Of a stretch of DNA of 64,000 bases, positions 50,200-59,091 are shown in pieces. The notes under the pieces were generated by a model that ran no database searches, was not told where the DNA came from, and saw nothing but the letters and a program-made list of their open reading frames with translations. Source of the DNA: Curtobacterium pusillum (GTDB lineage Bacteria; Actinomycetota; Actinomycetes; Actinomycetales; Microbacteriaceae). Where the stretch lies: the NCBI RefSeq assembly GCF_007680845.1, contig NZ_VEIY01000001.1:504227-568226 (forward strand), read 5' to 3'. The position numbers were made by a program, and so were the translations under genes. Numbering within the stretch: the first letter of the stretch is position 1; each line of letters starts with the position of its first letter.

Positions 50200-52668
50200 T
50201 CAGGCTCGCTGGTCGGGGCGCGCGACCCGGTGCCACAGGCGGGTCCCGACCGCCGCGGCCGTGCACGCCAGCGCGACGACGACCAGGGCGACGGGCGGGA
50301 CGTGGGTCCCGGTCGACCCCGAGGACACCGCCGCGGCGAGGGCGACCGCCACCACCACGATCGCGACGTACCGGCCCCGAGCCTGGGCGAACAGGGTGTG
50401 CCCGGCCGATCCCGCCACCGGCAGCAGGGTCGTCAGGACGGCACCGAGGCCACCGACGCAGAGGGTGATCGCGAACTCGGACACGAACGACACCCAGAAC
50501 CCGGACCCGGGCGTCACCGAGTGCAGCACCCACCCGGCCGCCGCCACCACGAGCAGGGCGACGGAACGCCAGGTCGCGCTCCGGGCACCGGCCACGATGG
50601 CGGAGCCCAACCGGAGTACGGCGGTGTCGGCATCGGGCCGCCCGACGGGCACGAGCACGGCGCCCACGACGAGCGCGGGGGAGAGGTCGAACGTCCGGGT
50701 GACGCTGCAGGCCACGAGGGCCGCGAGCACCAGCCACGGCGACACGCGGAACCCGACCGTGTGCCGGTCCGGCCCGGCCGCCCACCGGCTCGCGAGCACC
50801 ACGGTCGTCGCGAGCACGGCGGCCCCGAGCAGGACCGCGATCGCGAGGCGGACGTACCGGGCCTCGAGGGACACCCCGACGCCCAGGACCGTGCACAGCC
50901 CGACGACCAGGACGGCGACCGAGATCGACGCCCACGTCGGCAGGGCGTCACCCCGGCGACGTTCGTCGTGGGGGCGGTTCCGACCGAGGAGGCCGGCGAA
51001 GGGGGAGCGGAGTCGGCCGCGGGCGGCGCCGGCGACGAGCGCGAGGGGGCCCGCGACGAGGAGCAGGAACCCGGCAGCGACCGCGGTGGCCACGAGGACG
51101 GTGCGCCACGAGAACGCGGACTGGATCGTCGGGACGGTGGCGTCGTAGGTGGTGGAGGCGGTCCAGTCGCCGGCGGGTCCGGACCAGTCGGGGCCTCGTC
51201 CATTCCCGGGGTGGACGCCGCCGATGGGGCCGGTGCCCGTGCCCGTGCCCGTTCCGGTGCCCGTGCCGGATCCGGTGCCGTTCGCGCCCTGGCCTGCGGT
51301 GCCGGTGCCGGTGCCCGTGCCGTCGCCGTTGCCGTTCCCCGCCTGACCGCCGTCGCCGTGGCCGTTGCCGCTGCCGCCGCCGCTGTGGCCGTTGCCGGCA
51401 CCGCTGCCGCTGCTGCTGCCGCTGCCGCTGCCGTTGCCGCCGGGCGTCGCCGCGTCGCCGGTACCCGAGCCGTTGCCACCGCCGGTGCCGTTGCCCGTGC
51501 CGGACGTGGCCGTGCCCGAGGGGTCGCCCGCCGACCCCGTCGACCCCGGGGACTTCGCGACGGTCACCCGGACCGCGCCCGACGTCGCCGAGAAGTTGCC
51601 CGCGACGTCCTGCTGCGCGGCCGTGACCGAGTGTGTTCCGGGCCGGAGCGTCGATCCCGCCGTCGAGCACGACCAGCGGCCGGACGCCGACACGTCCGCC
51701 CGGCACACCGGCGCGCGGTCGACGTACACGGTGAGCACCGCACCGGGCTCACCGGCACCGGACACCGTCGTCGGCTGCGTGCCGAGCCGGTCGCCGGCGC
51801 TCGGGGCGCTGATGCGCGGGGCAGCCGGTGCCGTGCGGTCGACCGTGATCGTGACCGGAGCGGAGGCGGCGCTCCGCAGGTCGGAGCGGTAGCCGTCGGC
51901 CGTGCTGGCGGTCTGGGTGGCGGTGACCGTCCGTCGGCCGTCCGATCCGACGCCGAGGAGCACGGTCCAGTGGCCGTCCCGGCCCACGGTCGTCGTCCGC
52001 TCCGCCGTCGCGCCGGACACCGAGACCGAGACCGTCGAGCCGGCGCGCCCGGTGCCGGAGACCGGGCCGCTCGTCGGGCGGGAGGTCGTCACCACGGGAG
52101 GGACGATGACGTCCGACGCCGGCGTGCGCGCTGCACCGATGCCGGGGGCGGACGCGTCCTGCACGACGAAGACCTGCCGCGGCCCGGACCGGACGCCCGC
52201 GAGGCAGGACCACGAACCATCGGCCCGCACCGAAGCCCGGCACCCGGTCGATCCGGTCGACCCCGGGCCGGCCACCCGGAGCTCGTGCCCGGGGGTGCCC
52301 GTCCCGCTGAACCGCACGGTGGCGCTCGTGATGTCCCCGGGGTCCGCGATGGTCGGGCGGACCGGACGTGCGGGGGAGGACGTGGGCCCGCCGGGGCGGG
52401 GCGTGAGCTGGTTCTGCGGCACGGGGGTGGACGTGGGGGCGGGCGCGGTGGCGGCGGCCGCGAGCGCGGCAGAGCCCCCGGGGACGGCGTCGACCGTGGG
52501 GGTGGCGGCAGCCCCGGGGACGGCGGCCGCCGCGGGCGCGGCAGCCGTACCGAGGAGGCCCGCGACCACGGCGAGCGCTCCGACGAGGAGCAGGACCGTC
52601 CTGGGTCGTCGGACGGGACCGTCGCCCCCGACGGTCCGGTCGTCCACGTTCTCCCCGCGCGCGTTCAT
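50200..52668 (-). CDS. Ig-like-domain membrane protein with Gly/Asn/Ser-rich linker and polytopic C-terminus
   Basis: 822 residues from ATG 52668 (GGAGGTGG directly upstream). Signal peptide about 18-50 (TVLLLVGALAVVAGLLGTAA). Three bacterial Ig-like repeats between about 95 and 385 (for example STVSVSVSGATAERTTTVGR; AVLTVYVDRAPVCRADVSAS). Residues about 390-505 are low complexity, rich in GNGSGTG and GTGTGTGT. The rest, from about 535, holds roughly eight or more transmembrane helices. Likely a surface-exposed protein anchored by a large membrane domain. No enzymatic motif. Function unknown. Confidence 0.85.
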   Translation of the reverse strand: MNARGENVDDRTVGGDGPVRRPRTVLLLVGALAVVAGLLGTAAAPAAAAVPGAAATPTVDAVPGGSAALAAAATAPAPTSTPVPQNQLTPRPGGPTSSPARPVRPTIADPGDITSATVRFSGTGTPGHELRVAGPGSTGSTGCRASVRADGSWSCLAGVRSGPRQVFVVQDASAPGIGAARTPASDVIVPPVVTTSRPTSGPVSGTGRAGSTVSVSVSGATAERTTTVGRDGHWTVLLGVGSDGRRTVTATQTASTADGYRSDLRSAASAPVTITVDRTAPAAPRISAPSAGDRLGTQPTTVSGAGEPGAVLTVYVDRAPVCRADVSASGRWSCSTAGSTLRPGTHSVTAAQQDVAGNFSATSGAVRVTVAKSPGSTGSAGDPSGTATSGTGNGTGGGNGSGTGDAATPGGNGSGSGSSSGSGAGNGHSGGGSGNGHGDGGQAGNGNGDGTGTGTGTAGQGANGTGSGTGTGTGTGTGTGPIGGVHPGNGRGPDWSGPAGDWTASTTYDATVPTIQSAFSWRTVLVATAVAAGFLLLVAGPLALVAGAARGRLRSPFAGLLGRNRPHDERRRGDALPTWASISVAVLVVGLCTVLGVGVSLEARYVRLAIAVLLGAAVLATTVVLASRWAAGPDRHTVGFRVSPWLVLAALVACSVTRTFDLSPALVVGAVLVPVGRPDADTAVLRLGSAIVAGARSATWRSVALLVVAAAGWVLHSVTPGSGFWVSFVSEFAITLCVGGLGAVLTTLLPVAGSAGHTLFAQARGRYVAIVVVAVALAAAVSSGSTGTHVPPVALVVVALACTAAAVGTRLWHRVARPDQRA
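51227..51530. repeat. Low-complexity repeat tract coding for the Gly/Asn/Thr/Ser linker
   Basis: Degenerate 6- and 9-bp units (GTGCCC, GTTGCCGCT types on the plus strand) fill about 300 bp within the Ig-like protein gene. Confidence 0.8.
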
Positions 52669-52829
52669 CCACCTCCATCCCACGTGATCACGTGCCCCGG
52701 GTCAATACGTCGAACGGATGATGTCGCCCCCGTCGCCCGACACGCCGACCAGGCCGAACGCCCGGTGTGTACGACTCGGGAATCGGCCGTGAACCGCCAC
52801 CGGGCGCGGGAGGGCACCCGACCGGTCGG

Positions 52830-52835
52830 TAGAAT
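52830..52835 (+). promoter_or_regulatory. -10 element (TAGAAT) of lemA-htpX
   Basis: TAGAAT predicts a start near 52842, leaving a leader of about 57 nt with AAAGGAG at 52883-52889 before ATG 52899. Confidence 0.6.
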
Positions 52836-52898
52836 CACCCCGGCCGTCACGGCGGCTCGCGGGTACCCGCGCATCCCGACGCAAAGGAGTACGCCCTC

Positions 52899-53480
52899 AT
52901 GGACACCGGACTCATCACGACGCTCATCGTCGTCGGGGTGGTGGTGGTCCTCCTGGTGGTCGTGGGGATCTACCTGTGGGTCACGTACAACGCGCTCGTC
53001 ACGCTGAAGGTCCGCGTCGACGAAGCCTGGAGCGACATCTCCGTGCAGCTCAAGCGCCGAGCCGACTTGATCCCGACGATCGTCGACACGGTCAAGGGCT
53101 ACGCCACCCACGAGAAGTCCGTGTTCGACGACGTCACGAGGGCCCGGGCGGAGACGCTCGGCGCCGGTGACGCGACGACGGCCTCGGTGGCCGAAGGGCA
53201 CATGCAGAAGGCCCTGAAGAGCGTGTTCGCGGTGGCCGAGGGGTACCCGCAACTGCAGTCGAGCCAGAACTTCCTGCAGCTCCAGACCGAACTCGTCGAC
53301 ACCGAGGACAAGATCCAGTCCGCTCGACGCTTCTACAACGGCGGCGTGCGCGAGCTCAACACGAAGATCCGCGTCTTCCCGAACTCGTCGTTCGCGAAGA
53401 GCCGTGGCTTCTCCGAGGCGGCCTTCTTCGAGACCGCCGAGCCCGCGGCGATCGCCGAACCGCCGCGCGTCCAGTTCTGA
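52899..53480 (+). CDS. lemA: LemA family protein
   Basis: 193 residues. One N-terminal transmembrane helix (about 7-28, LIVVGVVVVLLVVVGIYL), followed by the LemA helical domain: YNALVTLKVRVDEAWSDISV, QLKRRADLIPTIVDTVKGYA, EGYPQLQSSQNFLQLQTELV and DTEDKIQSARRFYNGGVREL. LemA proteins are membrane-anchored coiled-coil proteins of unclear role, often encoded beside HtpX-type proteases, as here. Gene spacing to htpX is 21 bp, so the two are an operon. Confidence 0.95.
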   Translation: MDTGLITTLIVVGVVVVLLVVVGIYLWVTYNALVTLKVRVDEAWSDISVQLKRRADLIPTIVDTVKGYATHEKSVFDDVTRARAETLGAGDATTASVAEGHMQKALKSVFAVAEGYPQLQSSQNFLQLQTELVDTEDKIQSARRFYNGGVRELNTKIRVFPNSSFAKSRGFSEAAFFETAEPAAIAEPPRVQF

Positions 53481-53501
53481 CCCGACCGACCCCGGGCTGA
53501 C

Positions 53502-54401
53502 GTGTACAGCGCGATCGCGCGGAACAAGCGCAACACGGTCCTGATCGTCCTCGTGTTCCTGCTGATCATCGGAGCGCTCGGGTTCCTCGGCGGGTACCTC
53601 GCCGGCAACGTGTCCATCGGCGTGATCGTGCTCGTCGTCGCGATCGGCTACGCCGTGCTGCAGTACTTCTTCGCGGCCCGTCAGGCGACCGCGATCGCGG
53701 GCGGCATCGAGATCGACCGCACGACCGAGCCGCGGCTGTGGCGCACCGTCGAGAACCTCGCGATCGCCACCGGGATGCCGATGCCCCGGGTGTTCGTGAT
53801 CGACGACCCGGCGCCGAACGCCTTCGCCACCGGCCGGGACCCCGAGCACGCCGTCGTCGCCGCCACGACCGGGCTGCTGGCGATCATGGACGACCAAGAG
53901 CTGCAGGGCGTCATGGCGCACGAGCTCGGGCACGTGCGGAACTACGACATCCGGGTGTCGACGATGGTGTTCGGTCTCGTGGTCGCGGTCGGGCTCATCG
54001 CCGACGTGCTGCTCCGGATCTCGATCTTCAGCGGCCTCGCGGGAGGGCGCAGCCGGAACAACGACAACGGCGGCAACAACCCGATCCTCCTCGTCGCCGG
54101 CATCGTGGCCGTCATCGTCGCCCCGATCGCGGCGGCAGGTGTGCAGGCGGCGGTCTCCCGGCAGCGCGAGTACTTGGCGGATGCCACCGGCGCGATGACG
54201 ACGCGGTACCCGGAGGGACTCGCTCGTGCCCTCGAGAAGCTCGGTGCGTACGGTCGGCCGACGCGGACGCAGAACTCGTCGATGGCCCACCTCTGGATCG
54301 CGGATCCGATGCGTCCGGGGGTGATGGACCGCCTGTTCTCGACCCACCCGCCGCTGCCGGACCGCATCGCGCGGCTCCGGTCGAGCATCGACCGGTTCTG
54401 A
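53502..54401 (+). CDS. htpX: HtpX-like M48 family membrane metalloprotease
   Basis: 299 residues from GTG 53502. Two N-terminal membrane helices (about 12-30 and 33-55), the zinc motif HExxH in GVMAHELGHVRNYDIRVSTM (about 139-145), two further helices, and the third ligand Glu in QREYLADATGAM. The C-terminal STHPPLPDRIARLRSS is typical. It degrades damaged membrane proteins. No good Shine-Dalgarno precedes the GTG; translation is probably coupled to lemA. Confidence 0.95.
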   Translation: MYSAIARNKRNTVLIVLVFLLIIGALGFLGGYLAGNVSIGVIVLVVAIGYAVLQYFFAARQATAIAGGIEIDRTTEPRLWRTVENLAIATGMPMPRVFVIDDPAPNAFATGRDPEHAVVAATTGLLAIMDDQELQGVMAHELGHVRNYDIRVSTMVFGLVVAVGLIADVLLRISIFSGLAGGRSRNNDNGGNNPILLVAGIVAVIVAPIAAAGVQAAVSRQREYLADATGAMTTRYPEGLARALEKLGAYGRPTRTQNSSMAHLWIADPMRPGVMDRLFSTHPPLPDRIARLRSSIDRF

Positions 54402-54410
54402 GCCGACGCC

Positions 54411-54455
54411 GGACGGGAGGCGCGGGTCCGGCCCGCGCCGTCCCTCCAGTCTCGG
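54411..54455. repeat. Degenerate palindrome of the GGAGGCGCGG family, copy 5
   Basis: The inner stem GGCGCGGG (54419-54426) with CCCGCGCC (54432-54439) is perfect. The left flank is of the GACGGGAGG type and the right flank of the CCTCCAGTC type, so the two arms come from different subtypes. Lies between convergent htpX and the glycosylase gene. Confidence 0.7.
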
Positions 54456-54513
54456 CCGTCACCCCGCTGGCGCGGTGCGCCGGAACCGGCTGGTGGGGCC
54501 CACCTCCAATCCG

Positions 54514-55773
54514 TCAGACGGCCGGGTCCAGGGCCGCGACCGCTTCCTGGTCGTCCGCCACGACGTGCGGCACCGGCCGCACCCCGAGCGCGCCCGCCAG
54601 GGCCGCTGCCGCGGTCCCGCGGTCGGTGACCTCGATCCCGTCGAGGCCCTGCCACGCCGCGGTCCGGCGGAGGGTGTCGGCCAGACGGACGGCGTCGAGG
54701 TGTTCCCCGGGCTCCTGCCAGGCGGTCCGCACCCGGAGAACGCCGCGCTGTCGATCGCTCTTCAGGTCGATGCGCCCGACGAGCCGGTCGTCCTGCAGCA
54801 CCGGCAGCACGTAGTAGCCGAACACCCGCTTCGGCGCCGGCGTGTAGATCTCGATCCGGTAGTGGAAGCCGTACGTGCGCTCGGCCCGCCGCCGGAACCA
54901 GACGACCGGGTCGAAGGGGCTGAGCACGGCGTCGGCCGACATGCGCCTCGGGACCCGGGCGTCGGCGTGCATCCACGCGCGTTCGGACCACCCCTCGACC
55001 TCGACCGGGACGAGTTCCCCGGCGGCCACGAGCTCGGCGATCGCAGCGCCGGTGTCGTCCGAGCGGAGGCGGAAGTAGTCCGCGATGTCGGCGCGGGTGC
55101 CGACCCCGAGTGCCCGGGCGGACCGGCGGACGAGTTCGCGGATCGCCACCGGCCGCGGCGGAGCCGTCTCGAGCGTGCCCGCGGGGAGCACCTGCTCGGG
55201 CAGCGCGTACACCCGCTCGAAGCCGGATCGACCGGCGCTGACGACGTCCCCCCAGCGGAACATCTGCTCGAGCCCGAGCTTGACGTCGCTCCATCCCCAC
55301 CACGGACCGCGGCGGACGTTCGACTCGTGCTCGACGGCGCTCGCGGGCATCGGCCCCTCGGCCCGGAGGAGGGCCTGCAGTTCGCGGCGGACCCCCTCGG
55401 TGCGGGTGACGCTCTCGATCCGTGTCGGCCACGAGTCACGATCGCGGAGGGCGTCCATGCGCCAGCGGAACAGGGGGAGGTCGGAGCGGTCCACGAAGGC
55501 CGCTTCGTGCGCCCAGTACTCGGCGTACGGGCCGCGCTTGGCCATGGTGAGGCGGTCGAGCGTCGAGCGGTCGTACGCACCGAGGCGCGCGAACAGCGGC
55601 AGGTAGTGGCTGCGCTCGAAGACGTTCACCGAGTCGATCTGGAGCAGGCCCAGCCGGGCGAACCCCGCGGTCAGCGTCCTGGTCGGCACGGACTCGGCCG
55701 GGGGCTGCCCGAACCCCTGGGCCGCCAGGGCGACGCGGCGGGCCTCTGCGGCGGAGAGCGTGGTCCGGACCAT
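54514..55773 (-). CDS. YcaQ-type winged-helix DNA glycosylase family protein
   Basis: 419 residues from ATG 55773. Family (HTH_42) signatures: LGLLQIDSVNVFERSHYLPL, WAHEAAFVDRSDLPLFRWRM, GPWWGWSDVKLGLEQMFRWG, LSPFDPVVWFRRRAERTYGF and YRIEIYTPAPKRVFGYYVLP, where the QxD motif (LQIDSV) is the catalytic pair described for YcaQ/AlkX. Members unhook interstrand DNA cross-links. TAGCGT ends 7 nt before the start, so it is probably leaderless. Diverges from the AI-2E transporter gene. Confidence 0.9.
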   Translation of the reverse strand: MVRTTLSAAEARRVALAAQGFGQPPAESVPTRTLTAGFARLGLLQIDSVNVFERSHYLPLFARLGAYDRSTLDRLTMAKRGPYAEYWAHEAAFVDRSDLPLFRWRMDALRDRDSWPTRIESVTRTEGVRRELQALLRAEGPMPASAVEHESNVRRGPWWGWSDVKLGLEQMFRWGDVVSAGRSGFERVYALPEQVLPAGTLETAPPRPVAIRELVRRSARALGVGTRADIADYFRLRSDDTGAAIAELVAAGELVPVEVEGWSERAWMHADARVPRRMSADAVLSPFDPVVWFRRRAERTYGFHYRIEIYTPAPKRVFGYYVLPVLQDDRLVGRIDLKSDRQRGVLRVRTAWQEPGEHLDAVRLADTLRRTAAWQGLDGIEVTDRGTAAAALAGALGVRPVPHVVADDQEAVAALDPAV

Positions 55774-55780
55774 GACGCCG

Positions 55781-55786
55781 ACGCTA
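55781..55786 (-). promoter_or_regulatory. -10 element (TAGCGT on minus strand) of the glycosylase gene
   Basis: Ends 7 nt before ATG 55773 on the minus strand; no Shine-Dalgarno. Confidence 0.5.
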
Positions 55787-55854
55787 CCGGGGGCCGCCGA
55801 CAGCCGCGTCGGGCGACGTATGCCGCATCTGGAACCTGTCAGGAGGCACATCGG

Positions 55855-55860
55855 TACACT
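55855..55860 (+). promoter_or_regulatory. -10 element (TACACT) of the AI-2E transporter gene
   Basis: TACACT ends 6 nt before ATG 55867; no adjacent Shine-Dalgarno (AGGAGG at 55841-55846 lies upstream of the hexamer). Confidence 0.55.
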
Positions 55861-55866
55861 CGCGGC

Positions 55867-57132
55867 ATGGTGTGGCGCGGAAAGCAGCAACCGACGCATC
55901 CCGACCCCGTGGTCGAGGAGAGCGTCCCGACCGGCATGCGGATCGCGGGGGCGTGGTCGTGGCGGGTGCTCGTCGTCGTCGGCGTCATCGCGGTGTTCAT
56001 CTGGCTGATGACGATCTTCAGCGAGATCCTCATCCCCTTCCTCATCGGGATCGTGATCTCCGCGCTGCTCGTGCCGATCTCGAACTGGCTGCAGCGGCAC
56101 CACGTGCCGAAGTGGCTCGCGGTCGTGCTCAGCCTGCTCGGCGGCATCGCGGCCCTCGGCGGGCTCATCTGGCTCGTGGTCGACCAGATCATCGCCTCGT
56201 ACCCCTCGCTGCGTGACCGGACCATCGACCAGTACGCGAACATCAAGGACTTCGTCCTCAACTCCGGCTTCGGCATCACGCAGAGCGACGTCAACGGGTG
56301 GCTCGACGACGGCACGAAGTGGCTGCAGGACAACTCGGGGTCGATCCTCTCGGGTGTGGCGAGCGCCGGGTCGGGCGCGACGCACATCTTCGAAGCCCTG
56401 TTCATAATCCTGTTCACGACGATCTTCCTGCTCATCGACGGCAAGAACGTGTGGCGGTGGACGGTCCGGCTCTTCCCGAAGAAGGCACGCGCCACGGTCG
56501 ACGGCGCCGGCGTCGCCGGGTGGATCACGCTCACGAGCTTCATCCGCGTGCAGATCTTCGTCGCGTTCGTCGACGCCGTCGGCATCGGTCTCGGTGCGTT
56601 CGTCGTCGGACTCTTCTTCGGCGGCATGCCGCTGGTGATCCCGATCGCCGCGTTCGTCTTCCTCGGTGCGTTCATCCCCGTGGTCGGTGCGATCGTGACC
56701 GGGTTCCTCGCGGTGTTCGTCGCGCTCATCTTCAACGGGCCGGTCGCCGCGGTGCTGGTCCTCGGCGTCGTGCTGCTCGTGCAGCAGATCGAGGGGCACA
56801 TCCTCCAGCCGCTCGTCATGGGCAACGCGGTGAAGGTCCACCCCCTCGCCGTGGTCCTCGGCGTCACGGCGGCCTCCGGGCTCGCGGGCATCGCCGGTGC
56901 GTTCTTCGCCGTGCCGCTCATCGCGACCCTGAACGCCATGGTGACGACGATCGCGAGCGGGCGGTGGCGCGGCCTCGACTCCGAGCACGTGCTCGAGGCC
57001 ACTCCGAAGCACGGCCAGCACGGCCAACTCCAACTGATGCGCCGCCGACGGCACAAGGTGGGCGACGACGTGCCGGCTCCGGGCAGCAAGCCGGAACCGA
57101 CGGCGGCTGAGGGCACTGCCAGCACCAACTGA
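55867..57132 (+). CDS. AI-2E family transporter (YdiK/TqsA-like)
   Basis: 421 residues, about eight membrane helices. Family features: IFSEILIPFLIGIVISALLV near the start, LFIILFTTIFLLIDGKNVWR in the middle, and the conserved GAFIPVVGAIVTGFLAVFVA with QQIEGHILQPLVMGNAVKVH towards the C-terminus. A basic cytoplasmic tail ends the protein. The family includes exporters of autoinducer-2 and Na+/H+ antiporters, so the substrate is open. Monocistronic. Confidence 0.92.
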   Translation: MVWRGKQQPTHPDPVVEESVPTGMRIAGAWSWRVLVVVGVIAVFIWLMTIFSEILIPFLIGIVISALLVPISNWLQRHHVPKWLAVVLSLLGGIAALGGLIWLVVDQIIASYPSLRDRTIDQYANIKDFVLNSGFGITQSDVNGWLDDGTKWLQDNSGSILSGVASAGSGATHIFEALFIILFTTIFLLIDGKNVWRWTVRLFPKKARATVDGAGVAGWITLTSFIRVQIFVAFVDAVGIGLGAFVVGLFFGGMPLVIPIAAFVFLGAFIPVVGAIVTGFLAVFVALIFNGPVAAVLVLGVVLLVQQIEGHILQPLVMGNAVKVHPLAVVLGVTAASGLAGIAGAFFAVPLIATLNAMVTTIASGRWRGLDSEHVLEATPKHGQHGQLQLMRRRRHKVGDDVPAPGSKPEPTAAEGTASTN

Positions 57133-57166
57133 CGTCACGGGTTCGTCAGGAGCGGCCACGACCGAC

Positions 57167-57172
57167 GATGAT
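57167..57172 (+). promoter_or_regulatory. -10-like hexamer (GATGAT) before ilvA
   Basis: GATGAT ends 6 nt before GTG 57179; no Shine-Dalgarno. Confidence 0.4.
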
Positions 57173-57178
57173 GGGACG

Positions 57179-58423
57179 GTGACCGAAACGACTGCGCCGC
57201 TGATCCCGACCCTCGACGACATCGAGCGGGCGCGCGAAACGATCTCGGGTGTCGCGCGGGTCACGCCGATGGAGACGTCGCAGTTCCTCGCCGAAGTGCT
57301 CGGGTCCCCGGTGCACCTCAAGTGCGAGAACCTGCAGCGGACCGGTGCGTACAAGGTCCGCGGTGCGTACAACCGCCTGTCGACGCTCACGCCGGAGCAG
57401 CGCGCAGCGGGCGTGGTCGCCGCGAGCGCGGGCAACCACGCCCAGGGCGTCGCCCTCGCCGCCCGCGAGCTCGGCATCCCCGCGACGATCTTCACCCCGG
57501 TCGGGGTCGCCCTGCCGAAGCTGCAGGCCACGCGGCACTACGGCGCCGAGGTCGTCCTGCGCGGCCACTCCGTGGAAGAGGCCCTGAGCGCCGCCAAGGA
57601 CTTCGCCGCCCGCACCGGCGCGGTGTTCATCCCGCCGTTCGACCACCCCGCCGTGATCGCCGGCCAGGGCACGCTCGGCCTCGAGATCCTCGACCAGGTG
57701 CCGGACACCGACACCGTGATCGTGCCGATCGGCGGCGGTGGGGTCATCGCCGGGATCGCCCTCGCGGTGAAGGGCGTCGCCGAGCGGACCGGTCGGACCA
57801 TCCGCGTCGTCGGCGTCCAGGCCGAGAACGCGGCGGCCTACCCGAGCTCGCTCGAGGCGGGCGAACCGGTCACCGTCTCGACCAGGCCGACGATCGCCGA
57901 CGGCATCGCCGTGGCCCGTCCCGGTGACATGAACTTCCCGATCATCCGCGACCTGGTCGACGACATCGTCACGGTGTCCGACGACGACGTCGCCCGCGCG
58001 CTCCTGGTGCTCCTCGAGCGCGCCAAGCTGGTGGTCGAGCCGGCCGGGGCGGTGGGCGTCGCGGCGATCATGTCCGGCGCCGTCCGCGACACCGGTCGCA
58101 CCGTGGTGCTGCTCAGCGGCGGCAACATCGATCCGCTCATGATGGAGCGCGTGATCACCCGCGGGCTCGTCGCGGCCTCGCGGTACATCGGGATCCGGAT
58201 CATGCTGCCCGACCGCCCGGGGCAGCTCGCCCGCGTCTCGCAGGTGATCTCGGACGCCGGGGCGAACGTCGTCGAGGTGCTGCACACGCGCCACGGACAG
58301 GGGCTCGTCATCAACGAGGTCGCGCTCGACCTGTCGATCGAGGCGCGCGGGCCGGAGCACGCGCAGGAGGTCATCCACCGCCTGCGGGAGGTCGGGTTCC
58401 GCCCGGAGCTGCTCGAGCACTGA
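57179..58423 (+). CDS. ilvA: Threonine ammonia-lyase (threonine deaminase)
   Basis: 414 residues from GTG 57179. PLP lysine in RTGAYKVRGAYNRLS; substrate loop SAGNHAQGVALAARELGI; phosphate-binding PIGGGGVIAGIALAVKGV; GGNIDP. A C-terminal ACT domain (about 335-414) has RIMLPDRPGQLARVSQVISD. Deaminates threonine to 2-oxobutyrate. The single ACT domain and length fit the TdcB/IlvA-like catabolic or biosynthetic form found in actinobacteria; which role applies is undecided. Confidence 0.95.
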   Translation: MTETTAPLIPTLDDIERARETISGVARVTPMETSQFLAEVLGSPVHLKCENLQRTGAYKVRGAYNRLSTLTPEQRAAGVVAASAGNHAQGVALAARELGIPATIFTPVGVALPKLQATRHYGAEVVLRGHSVEEALSAAKDFAARTGAVFIPPFDHPAVIAGQGTLGLEILDQVPDTDTVIVPIGGGGVIAGIALAVKGVAERTGRTIRVVGVQAENAAAYPSSLEAGEPVTVSTRPTIADGIAVARPGDMNFPIIRDLVDDIVTVSDDDVARALLVLLERAKLVVEPAGAVGVAAIMSGAVRDTGRTVVLLSGGNIDPLMMERVITRGLVAASRYIGIRIMLPDRPGQLARVSQVISDAGANVVEVLHTRHGQGLVINEVALDLSIEARGPEHAQEVIHRLREVGFRPELLEH

Positions 58424-58467
58424 GCCGCGCTGCCGGGTGCGCGGTCGGCCTGCTCGGAACCACGAAA

Positions 58468-58505
58468 CGGACACAGCACCGCGGAATTCCACGGTGCTGT
58501 GTCCG
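58468..58505. terminator. 38-bp terminator palindrome between ilvA and greA
   Basis: CGGACACAGCACCG (58468-58481) pairs fully with 58492-58505; the 10-nt centre contains GGAATTCC. Serves convergent genes on both strands. Confidence 0.9.
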
Positions 58506-58535
58506 GAACCTGGTTCCGGGGCGGGCGCGCAGCCG

Positions 58536-59024
58536 CTACGGCTCGTAGCGCTCGACCTTCGTCACCTCGACGGCGATCTCCTTGCCGTTCGGCGCCGTGT
58601 ACGACGTCTTCTCGCCCGCACGGAGGCCGACGATCGCGGCACCGACCGGGCTGACCGGGCTGTAGACCGTGAGGTCCGAGCCCTCGCCGACGATCTCGCG
58701 GTTGCCGACGAGGAAGGTCGACTCGTCGCCGGCGATGACCGCGGTGACGACGGTGCCCGGCTCGACGGTGCCGTCGAAGTCCGCTTCGCCGACGGTGGCG
58801 TGCTTGAGGAGCTCGGTGAGCTGACGGATGCGGGCCTCGATCTTGCCCTGCTCGTCCTTCGCGGCGTGGTAGCCGCCGTTCTCCTTGAGGTCGCCTTCTT
58901 CACGCGCCGCTTCGATGCGGTCCGCGATCTCCTTGCGAGCCGGCCCGGAGAGCTGCTCGAGCTCCGCCGTGAGACGCTCGTGCGCTTCCTGGGTCAGCCA
59001 CGTGACCTGGGTGTCGTTGCTCAT
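58536..59024 (-). CDS. greA: Transcription elongation factor GreA
   Basis: 162 residues from ATG 59024 (GAAGGGAACCACC upstream); an in-frame ATG at 59042 is unlikely. N-terminal coiled coil with acidic tip: ERLTAELEQLSGPARKEIAD, RIEAAREEGDLKENGGYHAA; C-terminal FKBP-like domain with SPVSPVGAAIVGLRAGEKTS and YTAPNGKEIAVEV. It rescues backtracked RNA polymerase by stimulating transcript cleavage. Next gene on the strand upstream is the DUF4307 gene, 67 bp away. Confidence 0.96.
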   Translation of the reverse strand: MSNDTQVTWLTQEAHERLTAELEQLSGPARKEIADRIEAAREEGDLKENGGYHAAKDEQGKIEARIRQLTELLKHATVGEADFDGTVEPGTVVTAVIAGDESTFLVGNREIVGEGSDLTVYSPVSPVGAAIVGLRAGEKTSYTAPNGKEIAVEVTKVERYEP

Positions 59025-59091
59025 GGTGGTTCCCTTCAGCATGGAACGAGACCGGCCGGTGTGGCCGGTCTCGTCCGCGAATCAGAGCAGT

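Noticed and set aside
50128..53007. 959-codon plus-strand frame opposite the Ig-like protein
   Set aside because: It is the complement of the repeat-coded linker and Ig domains; composition is Arg/Gly/Asp noise and it continues into lemA out of frame.
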